From: Actinomycetota bacterium
Lineage (GTDB): Bacteria; Actinomycetota; Acidimicrobiia; Acidimicrobiales; JAMCPL01
Assembly: GCA_023379725.1 (NCBI GenBank)
Contig: JAMCPC010000091.1
Location: forward strand, 3,035 to 19,878
Length of the DNA stretch: 16,844 nucleotides
Direction: 5' to 3'
In this document: positions 7,709 through 14,559 of the stretch, in pieces
How the letters are laid out: each line of letters begins with the position of its first letter
Position numbering within the stretch: position 1 is the stretch's first letter
Program-made: the position numbers and the translations under genes
Notes under the pieces: model-generated
What the model was told of the DNA's origin: nothing
Seen by the model: the letters and a program-made list of their open reading frames with translations, nothing else
The model's database searches: none

Positions 7709-8931
7709 CTTAATACCTCCTCCATGGAGGAGACAAGAATATCAAGAGCGCTCTCCAACTCCTCATCTGTCATAATAAGCGGAGGAGCAATTCTGATCAC
7801 CTGTGGGCGAGGAGCATTTACCAACAGTCCGTTTTCCAGTGCCTTTCTGGCGACATCAAGCGACCTATCGCTTTCTAAAACTATACCGCGTAATGCACCT
7901 CTGCCACTTAAACTCAAAATTGCCCCACCAGTATGCAACCGCTTGTCAATAGAGTTACCTATCTGTACAGCTCGAGACGGTGCGTCCATCTCTTTCATTA
8001 CCTTCAGCGTTGCAATTGCAGCAGCACATGCAAGAGGCTGACCCCCAAAGGTACTACCATGGTCACCCGGCCGAAATGCCGAGGCAACTTCAGCTCTTGC
8101 CCAGCATGCACCTATGGGCATTCCATTACCCAAGGCTTTAGCTACCGTAACTACATCAGGGAGGATATTATCGTACTGAAAAGCGAACCATCTACCGGTC
8201 TTGGCAAGTCCAGTCTGTACCTCGTCTACAACAAGCAGCGCTCCATAGCGGTCGCAGAGATCCCTCGCTGCTGCAAGATATCCCCGATCAGGATCGATCA
8301 CCCCATTCTCACCTTGGATTGGCTCTACTATAAACGCAGATACATCTCCCATACTCAGCCTGTCTTCGAGAGAGGATATATCATTATATGGTATATGGCT
8401 AAATCCACCTGGTAATGGCTTGTAATCCTGGCTATCTATGGACTTACCGGATGCAGCCCATGTTGCTAACGTACGTCCGTGAAATGAGCCCTCTGTTGCC
8501 AGTATGGTACCAGGAGAATCTCCCTTCCCGGTATTCTCCAATGCATGCCAGGCTTTCCATTTACGTGCCAATTTAATAGCACATTCATTGGCCTCTGCAC
8601 CCGAATTGCACAGAAAGACCTTACCTCTGGCACTTGTATGATCCCCTGTCGTATCTGGCTGATCGTAGCCTGATCGCACCAGCGTATCGATCCGATCGGC
8701 CAATTCTTCTCCAAGTTCATTACCATACACATTGGATACATGGCATAGTCTATGCGCCTGCTCTGATATTGCATCGGCAACGGACTGGTGAGCATGGCCA
8801 AGGGGAGTAACTGCAATACCTGAGAACATATCCAAATAGCTCTTGCCGCTTGTATCCCATAAGTATGCACCATTACCCCTGGAAAATACAACAGGCATGC
8901 GTGCATATGTATTCATCAATAACGACTCCAT
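7705..8931 (-). CDS. argD: Acetylornithine aminotransferase
   Basis: ArgD is a class-III PLP aminotransferase that converts N-acetylglutamate semialdehyde to N-acetylornithine. Numbered from GTG 8937, the motifs are NSGAEANECAIKLAR (111-125), EPIQGENGV (205-213), VVDEVQTGLAKTGRWFA (236-252) and DVVTVAKALGNGMPIG (261-276) with the PLP-binding Lys267. A polar insert, about YDQPDTTGDHTSARG (91-105), precedes the conserved KVFLCNSG strand. Three starts are possible: GTG 8937, ATG 8931 and ATG 8916. I chose ATG 8931 because GAGG (8940-8943) is 8 nt away, against 2 nt for the GTG. The stop overlaps argF by 4 nt. Confidence 0.96.
   Translation of the reverse strand: MESLLMNTYARMPVVFSRGNGAYLWDTSGKSYLDMFSGIAVTPLGHAHQSVADAISEQAHRLCHVSNVYGNELGEELADRIDTLVRSGYDQPDTTGDHTSARGKVFLCNSGAEANECAIKLARKWKAWHALENTGKGDSPGTILATEGSFHGRTLATWAASGKSIDSQDYKPLPGGFSHIPYNDISSLEDRLSMGDVSAFIVEPIQGENGVIDPDRGYLAAARDLCDRYGALLVVDEVQTGLAKTGRWFAFQYDNILPDVVTVAKALGNGMPIGACWARAEVASAFRPGDHGSTFGGQPLACAAAIATLKVMKEMDAPSRAVQIGNSIDKRLHTGGAILSLSGRGALRGIVLESDRSLDVARKALENGLLVNAPRPQVIRIAPPLIMTDEELESALDILVSSMEEVLR
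7716..7723 (-). promoter_or_regulatory. Shine-Dalgarno site of argF
   Basis: GGAGGAGG on the minus strand, within the last codons of argD, lies 7 nt before the argF ATG and decides that start. It partly overlaps a 12-bp palindrome (CCTCCATGGAGG, 7719-7730). Confidence 0.7.
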
Positions 8932-8943
8932 CCTCACGTCCTC

Positions 8944-10029
8944 TCAATCATCCGACATCATCTCATCTTCTCGGTCATTATCGGGAACGATCATCGTACC
9001 AATACCCATATCGGTAAAGAACTCCAACAGCATCACATGTGGGATACGGCCATCTAGAAGGTGTGCATAGCGCACACCCTTGGCGACTGAATCCAGGCAG
9101 GCCTCCACCTTTGGGATCATGCCTCCCGTGACTGTATGAGAATCCAAGAGTCGGTGGAGTTCACTGTACTTAATAAAATGAGTAGTAGTCGATGGATCGT
9201 CAGCATCCAACCTAATTCCCTCTACGTCTGTCAGGAACACCAATTTCTCAGCGTGCATCGCCACAGCGATTGCACCGGCTACGGTATCAGCGTTTATATT
9301 GTACGCCTGTCCAGAAAGGTCAGCACCTATAGTAGAGATTACAGGAACAAGCCCGTCATCGACCAGTTTCATCAATATGGTCGGGTCTACGACTTTTACA
9401 TCACCTACAAACCCCAGTTCGCTGGAGCGATGAGATGCAGTAATAAGCCTTGCATCCTCCCCAGAAAGACCAACCGCTATTGATCCATGGACATTGAGTG
9501 CCGAAACAATCTCTCTATTGACCTTGCCAACCAGAACCATCCTAGCTATCTCAAGGGTTTCAGCATCAGTAACCCTTCTGCCAGACTTGAATACTGGCTC
9601 TTTGCCAAACTTCGACATGTACATATCTATCTGTGGACCTCCACCATGAATAATCACTGGCATCATGCCAATAGAACGCATTAGGATAATATCCTGCGCA
9701 AAGGAGGATAGGTGGTCTCCCCCACTGGACGGTGCTTCACTACCGGACGTAACAACAGAGTTGAACGACGCGGTAGAGTTCGATATAGCAGTATCGGATC
9801 CAGGCATTGCGTTTCCGCCATACTTTATTACCACTACCTTCCCTCTGAACTTACGGATATACGGAAGTGCCTCGATCAGCACATCTACTTTGGCCAGCAA
9901 CTCAGGTGGATAGACAGGTAAGCGCCTATTTGGCAGACCACTTGCTCTCGGAGAACTTGCCCCAGAATCGCTTGCCTCAGGAACTTCTGTCACCTGTAGA
10001 TGATTACCTATAAGATTACTACCCGTCAT
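8944..10029 (-). CDS. argB: Acetylglutamate kinase with N-terminal extension and loop insertion
   Basis: ArgB phosphorylates N-acetylglutamate and is often the arginine-feedback point. The amino-acid-kinase fold is clear: VVVIKYGGNAM (65-75), IIHGGGPQID (126-135), KSGRRVTD (148-155) and NINADTVAGAIA (244-255). Two oddities stand out. About 40 low-complexity residues precede PPELLAKVDVLIEALPYIRKF, the helix region linked to arginine inhibition in hexameric members. About 30 S/T/G-rich residues (76-107) separate GGNAM from SFAQDIILMR, where the family has about 10. The reading frame stays open, so the gene is probably functional. ATG overlaps the argJ stop (ATGA); the gap to argD is short. Confidence 0.96.
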   Translation of the reverse strand: MTGSNLIGNHLQVTEVPEASDSGASSPRASGLPNRRLPVYPPELLAKVDVLIEALPYIRKFRGKVVVIKYGGNAMPGSDTAISNSTASFNSVVTSGSEAPSSGGDHLSSFAQDIILMRSIGMMPVIIHGGGPQIDMYMSKFGKEPVFKSGRRVTDAETLEIARMVLVGKVNREIVSALNVHGSIAVGLSGEDARLITASHRSSELGFVGDVKVVDPTILMKLVDDGLVPVISTIGADLSGQAYNINADTVAGAIAVAMHAEKLVFLTDVEGIRLDADDPSTTTHFIKYSELHRLLDSHTVTGGMIPKVEACLDSVAKGVRYAHLLDGRIPHVMLLEFFTDMGIGTMIVPDNDREDEMMSDD

Positions 10030-11285
10030 GATGTAGTCCTGTTCTCGTCTATATACCCATAACTCAGGTCTGTCGTAATAATTTGATATTTACCGTCCCC
10101 AAGACCCAGATTGCATTTTATTTCGATTGACCTATTGTGCATATATCTCTCAAGTGCACTATGGTCGTGATCTACAGCTACTCCATCTCGACAGACCAAT
10201 ATATCACCGTAAGATATTGATAATCTATCAATATCAAAGGCGGCTCCAGAGCTACCAAGCTCACTGGCAACCCTTCCCCAATAAGGATCCTCTCCATACA
10301 ACGAACATTGGACAAGCTGCGACTCTGCAACTTTACGGGCAGCTCTCGCCGCATCGGAATCACTCGAGGCACCCTCTACGGAAATCAGGGCTGTCTTGGT
10401 CGATCCCTCAGCATCGTCTGCCATCTGCACAGCAAGAGACATGCACGCTTCACTCACACTGGTATACAACGTATCTGGAGAAATCGAGCCAGCTCTTCCA
10501 TTGGCAAGTAATACAACTGTATCATTCGTAGACGTACAACCATCTACAGAGATACGGTTAAAGGTATCATCTACCGCAGCACGGAGAACATCCTGCAGGC
10601 CACCTGGGTCACAACCTGCATCAGTGCACAGCACTGCCAGCATGGTAGCCATATTTGGAGCTAGCATAGCGGCACCCTTTGCCATTCCACCTACAGAATA
10701 TCTGTCGCCACCCACATAGACTTCTTTTTGTGCTTTGTCGGTGGTCATTATTGCTCTTGCCGCCAACTCACCATGCTCCCTGCTACTCCCCAGCCCGTCT
10801 ACCAACGAATCGACACTATCGCGTACAGCGTCCATAGGAAACGGTATGCCTATAAGCCCCGTCTGGCATATAAGTACATTATGAGAGGTAATATCATCGG
10901 ATGTATGGTTGTTGCCAATCCTCCTGGCAACCAGACTACACAACTCCTCGGCATCGGATACACCTTTGGCACCTGTAGCTGCGTTGGCATTACCTGAAGT
11001 AAGGAGTACTGCGCTTGCATGCCCACCTGTCTCTCTTAAGTGAGCTGTACTTACCTGCACGGGAGCTGCAGCAGCCTTATTGGCTGTAAAAGTTGCAGCA
11101 CAGGGAACTGCCTGCCCTCCCTCATTGGCTATCAAAGCCATGTCCAACCTACCATCACCCTTTATGCCACCGGCTATCGAAGACGCGACGAACCCAGCAG
11201 GCGCGGTAACCCCCGTAAGAGTTCCCATCGATGCAACGTCTTCACGACGACTAAAACTGAGGGATTGCTCTTGCCGCTTGATCAT
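10026..11285 (-). CDS. argJ: Glutamate N-acetyltransferase (ArgJ), ornithine acetyltransferase
   Basis: ArgJ moves the acetyl group from N-acetylornithine to glutamate, making the pathway cyclic and removing the need for ArgE. The protein self-cleaves before a nucleophilic threonine. The site MAKGAAMLAPNMATMLAVL (201-219) places that residue at T214. The core begins GVTAPAGFVASSIAGGIK (25-42), and the conserved block SVDGCTSTNDTVVLLANG lies near 247-264. The first ATG gives an ATGA overlap with argC. The alternative M20 is closer to the usual family N-terminus, so the exact start is uncertain. Whether the enzyme also uses acetyl-CoA cannot be told from sequence. Confidence 0.96.
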   Translation of the reverse strand: MIKRQEQSLSFSRREDVASMGTLTGVTAPAGFVASSIAGGIKGDGRLDMALIANEGGQAVPCAATFTANKAAAAPVQVSTAHLRETGGHASAVLLTSGNANAATGAKGVSDAEELCSLVARRIGNNHTSDDITSHNVLICQTGLIGIPFPMDAVRDSVDSLVDGLGSSREHGELAARAIMTTDKAQKEVYVGGDRYSVGGMAKGAAMLAPNMATMLAVLCTDAGCDPGGLQDVLRAAVDDTFNRISVDGCTSTNDTVVLLANGRAGSISPDTLYTSVSEACMSLAVQMADDAEGSTKTALISVEGASSDSDAARAARKVAESQLVQCSLYGEDPYWGRVASELGSSGAAFDIDRLSISYGDILVCRDGVAVDHDHSALERYMHNRSIEIKCNLGLGDGKYQIITTDLSYGYIDENRTTS

Positions 11286-12307
11286 GGGAAGATCCCCGCT
11301 TTGGGTAGCCCTTTATCCTCTGCAATGCCAAAGGCAATGTTGGCACACTGTATCGCCTGCCCGGATGCCCCCTTGACAAGATTGTCTATTGCACACATCG
11401 AGACCAGCCTTCCGGTACGGGAATCCACTCTGGCGCTAAGATGGGCGCTGTTAGAACCCAATACAGACTTGGTATGTGGAAAGCCATCTACAATTGATAC
11501 GAATGGACTACCCATATAAAAATCCCTTAGCAGTTGAATTGCCAACTCCGAATCCATGTCTTGGACCATATCGGCATAGCATGTCGCCAGTATTCCCCGA
11601 GACATGGGAGCCAGATGGGGGGTAAAGGTAATTGTCGCTTCCAGTACCTGATCTATCTCGGGAGTATGTCGATGAGTAGGTGATCCGTATGCAGTAAAGT
11701 CCTCATCGGCTCTCGCAAAATGAGTGGTATCGTTAGCCCCACTGCCAGCTCCTGATATACCACTGGCAGCATCTACTATTATGCTCTTCTTGTCCAAAAT
11801 CCCCTCTTCAATAAAGGGATAAAGTGCCAGTATGGAAGCTGTCGGGTAGCAACCAGGTGCCGCAATAAGCTTTGCTGCCTTGAGCGATGCCCGATAGAGT
11901 TCGGGTAATCCGTATACGAACCGATCCAGCAGATACGAGGCGATATGAGCCTTAGCGTACCACACCTCATAATCAGATGGCTCCTTGAGCCTAAAATCAG
12001 CAGATAAATCTACAATCACACCATGCCAGGTATCCAAAGAAACCAACTCACTCACCAGTTCCTGTGACTGTCCATGAGGCAACGCCAGGAACAGGCAATC
12101 CAAGCTACTGAGCTTATCAAGCTTAATAGGCTCGTAATGCAACCCAGGATATATCAGAGCAAGCGATGGATATACGCTCCCTACGCTATCACCAGCATGG
12201 CTATGAGCCTGAATCACCTCAAGATTGAATATAGGATGCCCAGAGAGAAGGCGCATGAGCTCTACCCCCGTATAGCCGGAAGCACCTACGATACCTGTAC
12301 TAATCAT
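11282..12307 (-). CDS. argC: N-acetyl-gamma-glutamyl-phosphate reductase
   Basis: ArgC reduces N-acetylglutamyl phosphate to the semialdehyde with NADPH. The nucleotide loop GIVGASGYTGVELMRLL (5-21) and the catalytic-cysteine segment AAPGCYPTA (149-157, Cys153) are present, and SGISGAGSG plus HRHTPEI are further family blocks. Length 341 aa is standard. It is the first enzyme gene of the operon. Its ATG has only a poor TTGGA-type ribosome site and begins 4 nt after the stop of an upstream arginine-rich ORF, which would suit coupled translation. Confidence 0.97.
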   Translation of the reverse strand: MISTGIVGASGYTGVELMRLLSGHPIFNLEVIQAHSHAGDSVGSVYPSLALIYPGLHYEPIKLDKLSSLDCLFLALPHGQSQELVSELVSLDTWHGVIVDLSADFRLKEPSDYEVWYAKAHIASYLLDRFVYGLPELYRASLKAAKLIAAPGCYPTASILALYPFIEEGILDKKSIIVDAASGISGAGSGANDTTHFARADEDFTAYGSPTHRHTPEIDQVLEATITFTPHLAPMSRGILATCYADMVQDMDSELAIQLLRDFYMGSPFVSIVDGFPHTKSVLGSNSAHLSARVDSRTGRLVSMCAIDNLVKGASGQAIQCANIAFGIAEDKGLPKAGIFP

Positions 12308-12311
12308 TGTT

Positions 12312-12485
12312 TTACATCCAAGATGTCACTGCCTGATATCTGTACTCGTTCTTATCGTTATTGTAAATGCGACATCTGAACACTTGGAGGTATATCCGAG
12401 TATGCCCACCATGCTCCACAACCGATCTGTCCAAAGACCTTCTACCCTGGTTGCACCAGAGTCGCAAATCAACGCTTTCTCTCAT
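12312..12485 (-). CDS. Possible leaderless arginine-rich leader peptide upstream of argC
   Basis: A 57-codon ORF starts ATG AGA GAA and ends TGG ATG TAA, 4 nt before the argC ATG. Nine of 57 codons encode arginine (positions 2, 8, 15, 16, 20, 30, 37, 39, 49), five of them AGA. Its ATG is 7 nt after a TATAAT box, so the transcript could begin at the A of this ATG and be leaderless, as is common in Actinomycetota. No protein family is recognised. The same frame is open to 12500, but that start would lie inside the promoter. It could be a translation-sensing leader that couples arginine supply to argC, or only an open stretch in a 5' UTR. Confidence 0.35.
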   Translation of the reverse strand: MRESVDLRLWCNQGRRSLDRSVVEHGGHTRIYLQVFRCRIYNNDKNEYRYQAVTSWM

Positions 12486-12486
12486 A

Positions 12487-12519
12487 GCATAATTATACAT
12501 TATTATACATATTAATGCA
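12487..12519. promoter_or_regulatory. Tandem ARG-box-like operators
   Basis: Two imperfect palindromes, GCATAATTATAC (12487-12498) and TACATATTAATGCA (12506-12519), have centres 20 bp apart, close to the two-turn spacing of paired ARG boxes. Both resemble the TGCAT/ATGCA half-sites reported for ArgR. They overlap the promoter of the operon that encodes ArgR. The region is AT-rich, so chance similarity remains possible. Confidence 0.55.
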
Positions 12520-12520
12520 A
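12492..12520 (-). promoter_or_regulatory. Predicted arginine-operon promoter
   Basis: Reading the minus strand, TTGCAT (12520-12515) and TATAAT (12497-12492) are 17 nt apart, matching sigma-70/SigA spacing with a perfect -10. The expected start is near 12485. A second TATAAT (12507-12502) has no comparable -35 box. The whole element overlaps the ARG-box-like palindromes, so bound ArgR would block polymerase. Confidence 0.6.
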
Positions 12521-12582
12521 ATCAGCATCAGACTTCCACTGTATCCAATTTCCATGCATTCCCTCAATTTTCCGCATGAGTG

Positions 12583-12637
12583 TAATATCATTAAGACTAT
12601 GAAAGCAATTCAGATCACTCAGGGTATCATCAGTTAA
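12583..12637 (+). promoter_or_regulatory. Region before the methyltransferase: weak -10 and a 12-codon ORF
   Basis: The stretch 12521-12637 holds no larger gene. TGTAATAT (12581-12588) could serve as a weak -10, without a clear -35. ATG 12599 opens a 12-codon ORF (MKAIQITQGIIS) whose TAA immediately precedes the GTG at 12638, in the same frame. It may be a tiny leader, a nonsense-mutated extension of the methyltransferase, or chance. Confidence 0.25.
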
Positions 12638-14305
12638 GTGAAGCCGAGTACGAACCACAGTATTGCTGGACTGGAGACTGAAGTGAAGCAGTACATCTCA
12701 GATGCTCCAGACCCAAGTAGGCTTATAACACTGAAGCAGGCAAGCCAGTGGGCGAGCGAATTTTTGGGAAAAGAAATAAGTGTCTCCAATGTCTCCTATC
12801 TCATACAGTATGGGAAAATCCGCAAATACAGTGGAGAGAGGAACGGTGTCCTGGTGGATTTAGACGATCTCAAAAGATACTACGAATCTTACAACAGGGA
12901 ACATACTTTCAAAGAACAACTTGGCGATGATTTGAACTGGGCATTATCTTTCGATCATTTGAGCGAAAAAGATACTACGAAACACGTTCACCGGCTACAT
13001 CCATACAAAGGTAAATTCGTTCCACAGCTTGTTGAGTATTTTATTGATGACCACATAGACGACTACAAACAAGAGACCTATTTTTCACGTGGTGACATTA
13101 TCCTTGATCCTTTCGCAGGATCTGGAACTACTCTCGTAGAGGCCAAGGAAATAGGTATTCATTCTATTGGCATTGACGTATCTCAATTTAATTGCATGAT
13201 TGCCAACACCAAACTGGCCGATTATGACCTCGACTTACTTGAACAGACGCTAAAAGACACAAAGCGCGCCCTAACAGATTTTTCATCGCATAGCCACATA
13301 AGCAAATTCGAGAAAGAACTAACAGAGAAATTATCGGCTTTCAACCATCAATATTTTCCAAGTCCTGATTTTAAGTACCAACTCCAAAAGGGAGAAGTTG
13401 ATGAGACGTATTACGGTGAAAAACAAGCTAAAGAATTCTTGGTTACATATGATGCATTGGTGAACAAGTACGATGTAGATTTGGCTGTTGGTCGTGGGAT
13501 AAGTTTTTTGGATACCTGGTATGTGGGCAATATCCGAGCCGAGATTGACCAAGGTGTACATCTGATAGAAAGAATCGAAGACTCTCAAATAAGAGATGCA
13601 TTAAAAGTAATACTGAGCCGTACAGTAAGGTCGTGTAGGGCGACGACGCATTTCGATTTGGCTACACTAAAAGAACCACAACTTACTACTTATTATTGCT
13701 GGAAACACAAGAAAATCTGCAAGCCAATATTTTCATGTGTCTCGTGGTTCAATCGTTATGCAACAGATACACTTGCCAGACTAAAGACCTATGACGAGCT
13801 GAAGTCGGATGCACATTCAGTAATAATTCCAGGAGATGCTCGCCATATACCTCTTATGAGTGCAATAAAAGAACGCAATGTCGAGCTGTACAAAATGATC
13901 AAAAAACAAAAGATTCAAGGCATATTCAGCTCACCGCCGTATGTTGGCCAAATTGATTATCATGAACAACACGCTTATGCATATGAGCTATTTGATTTTG
14001 ACAGATTCGACGAGCTGGAAATAGGTCCACAATACAGCGGTCAAGGTGTAAAGGCACGAGAGGCGTACGTAAAGGACATATCGGATGTTCTTGTGAATGC
14101 CAGGAAAGCAATGGCCGATGATTTCCATATATTTCTGGTTGCAAACGATAAGTGGAACCTGTATCCAGCCATTGCTGAAAGAGCTGGATTGCGAATCGTT
14201 AATCAGTTCAAAAGACCGGTATTAAACAGGACGGAACGAGATAAGAGTCCATATTCTGAAATTGTCTTTCACCTAGAAAGAGGAGGATTACTTGATTTTA
14301 CCTAA
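12638..14305 (+). CDS. Site-specific DNA methyltransferase with N-terminal helix-turn-helix-like domain
   Basis: This is a SAM-dependent amino-methyltransferase of the N6-adenine/N4-cytosine class. LHPYKGKFVPQLVEYFI (120-136) resembles motif X. DPFAGSGTT (157-165) is the SAM motif I and SSPPYVGQIDY (431-441) the catalytic motif IV; SPPY favours N4-cytosine but does not prove it. Motif I precedes motif IV by about 265 residues, leaving space for target recognition. That span includes a YYCWKHKKIC segment (352-361) which may bind metal. Residues 30-85 look like a MerR/excisionase-type DNA-binding domain. GTG 12638 has a poor ribosome site; the in-frame GTG 12683, with GGAG 6 nt upstream, is a strong alternative. 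The gene is visibly more AT-rich than the arg operon, which suggests transfer. Confidence 0.88.
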   Translation: MKPSTNHSIAGLETEVKQYISDAPDPSRLITLKQASQWASEFLGKEISVSNVSYLIQYGKIRKYSGERNGVLVDLDDLKRYYESYNREHTFKEQLGDDLNWALSFDHLSEKDTTKHVHRLHPYKGKFVPQLVEYFIDDHIDDYKQETYFSRGDIILDPFAGSGTTLVEAKEIGIHSIGIDVSQFNCMIANTKLADYDLDLLEQTLKDTKRALTDFSSHSHISKFEKELTEKLSAFNHQYFPSPDFKYQLQKGEVDETYYGEKQAKEFLVTYDALVNKYDVDLAVGRGISFLDTWYVGNIRAEIDQGVHLIERIEDSQIRDALKVILSRTVRSCRATTHFDLATLKEPQLTTYYCWKHKKICKPIFSCVSWFNRYATDTLARLKTYDELKSDAHSVIIPGDARHIPLMSAIKERNVELYKMIKKQKIQGIFSSPPYVGQIDYHEQHAYAYELFDFDRFDELEIGPQYSGQGVKAREAYVKDISDVLVNARKAMADDFHIFLVANDKWNLYPAIAERAGLRIVNQFKRPVLNRTERDKSPYSEIVFHLERGGLLDFT

Positions 14306-14548
14306 ATCTCAGCAAATACAGCCCTCTGGCCAATTATTGTCATTTATCGCAGACAAAGACCTTATCCAGGCCACAGATAAACTCATGAGTGCAATCATGA
14401 TCTAGCCTCTGGCCACACGAATGCGTTACGTAAGGTATACGATGCTCTACCATCAGTGCTTGAGAGATTAATAGGCTTACCATCGACCGAGCTGACTGGT
14501 AGTGATTATTTTGATGAACTATTTAACCGTGTCTACACTACTCTATAG
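14292..14548 (+). pseudogene. Frameshifted ORF coupled to the methyltransferase; possible restriction-enzyme remnant
   Basis: AGGAGG at 14281-14286 is followed 5 nt later by TTG 14292, inside the last codons of the methyltransferase. This frame reads 37 codons (MILPKSQQIQPSGQLLSFIA onward) to TAG 14405. From about 14381 the -1 frame is open and protein-like (ASGHTNALRKVYDALPSVL and beyond) to TAG 14548. One missing base between 14381 and 14402 would join them into about 86 residues. Neither half matches a family I recognise. Position suggests a cognate endonuclease or accessory protein, but the joined length is short for a type II endonuclease, so it would be a remnant. A sequencing error is also possible. 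Confidence 0.5.
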
Positions 14549-14559
14549 GATAGTTCAAA

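Noticed and set aside
7719..7730. 12-bp palindrome CCTCCATGGAGG overlapping the argF ribosome site as a translational switch
   Set aside because: With no loop bases the usable stem would be only about 4 bp, and argF is already coupled to argD by a start-stop overlap.
11040..11519. 159-codon plus-strand ORF opposite argC/argJ
   Set aside because: It is antisense to two clearly conserved genes and has no independent ribosome site or motif.
12500..12502. Start of the leader ORF at the upstream ATG (12500)
   Set aside because: It lies between the predicted -35 and -10 boxes, before any plausible transcription start; ATG 12485 fits better.
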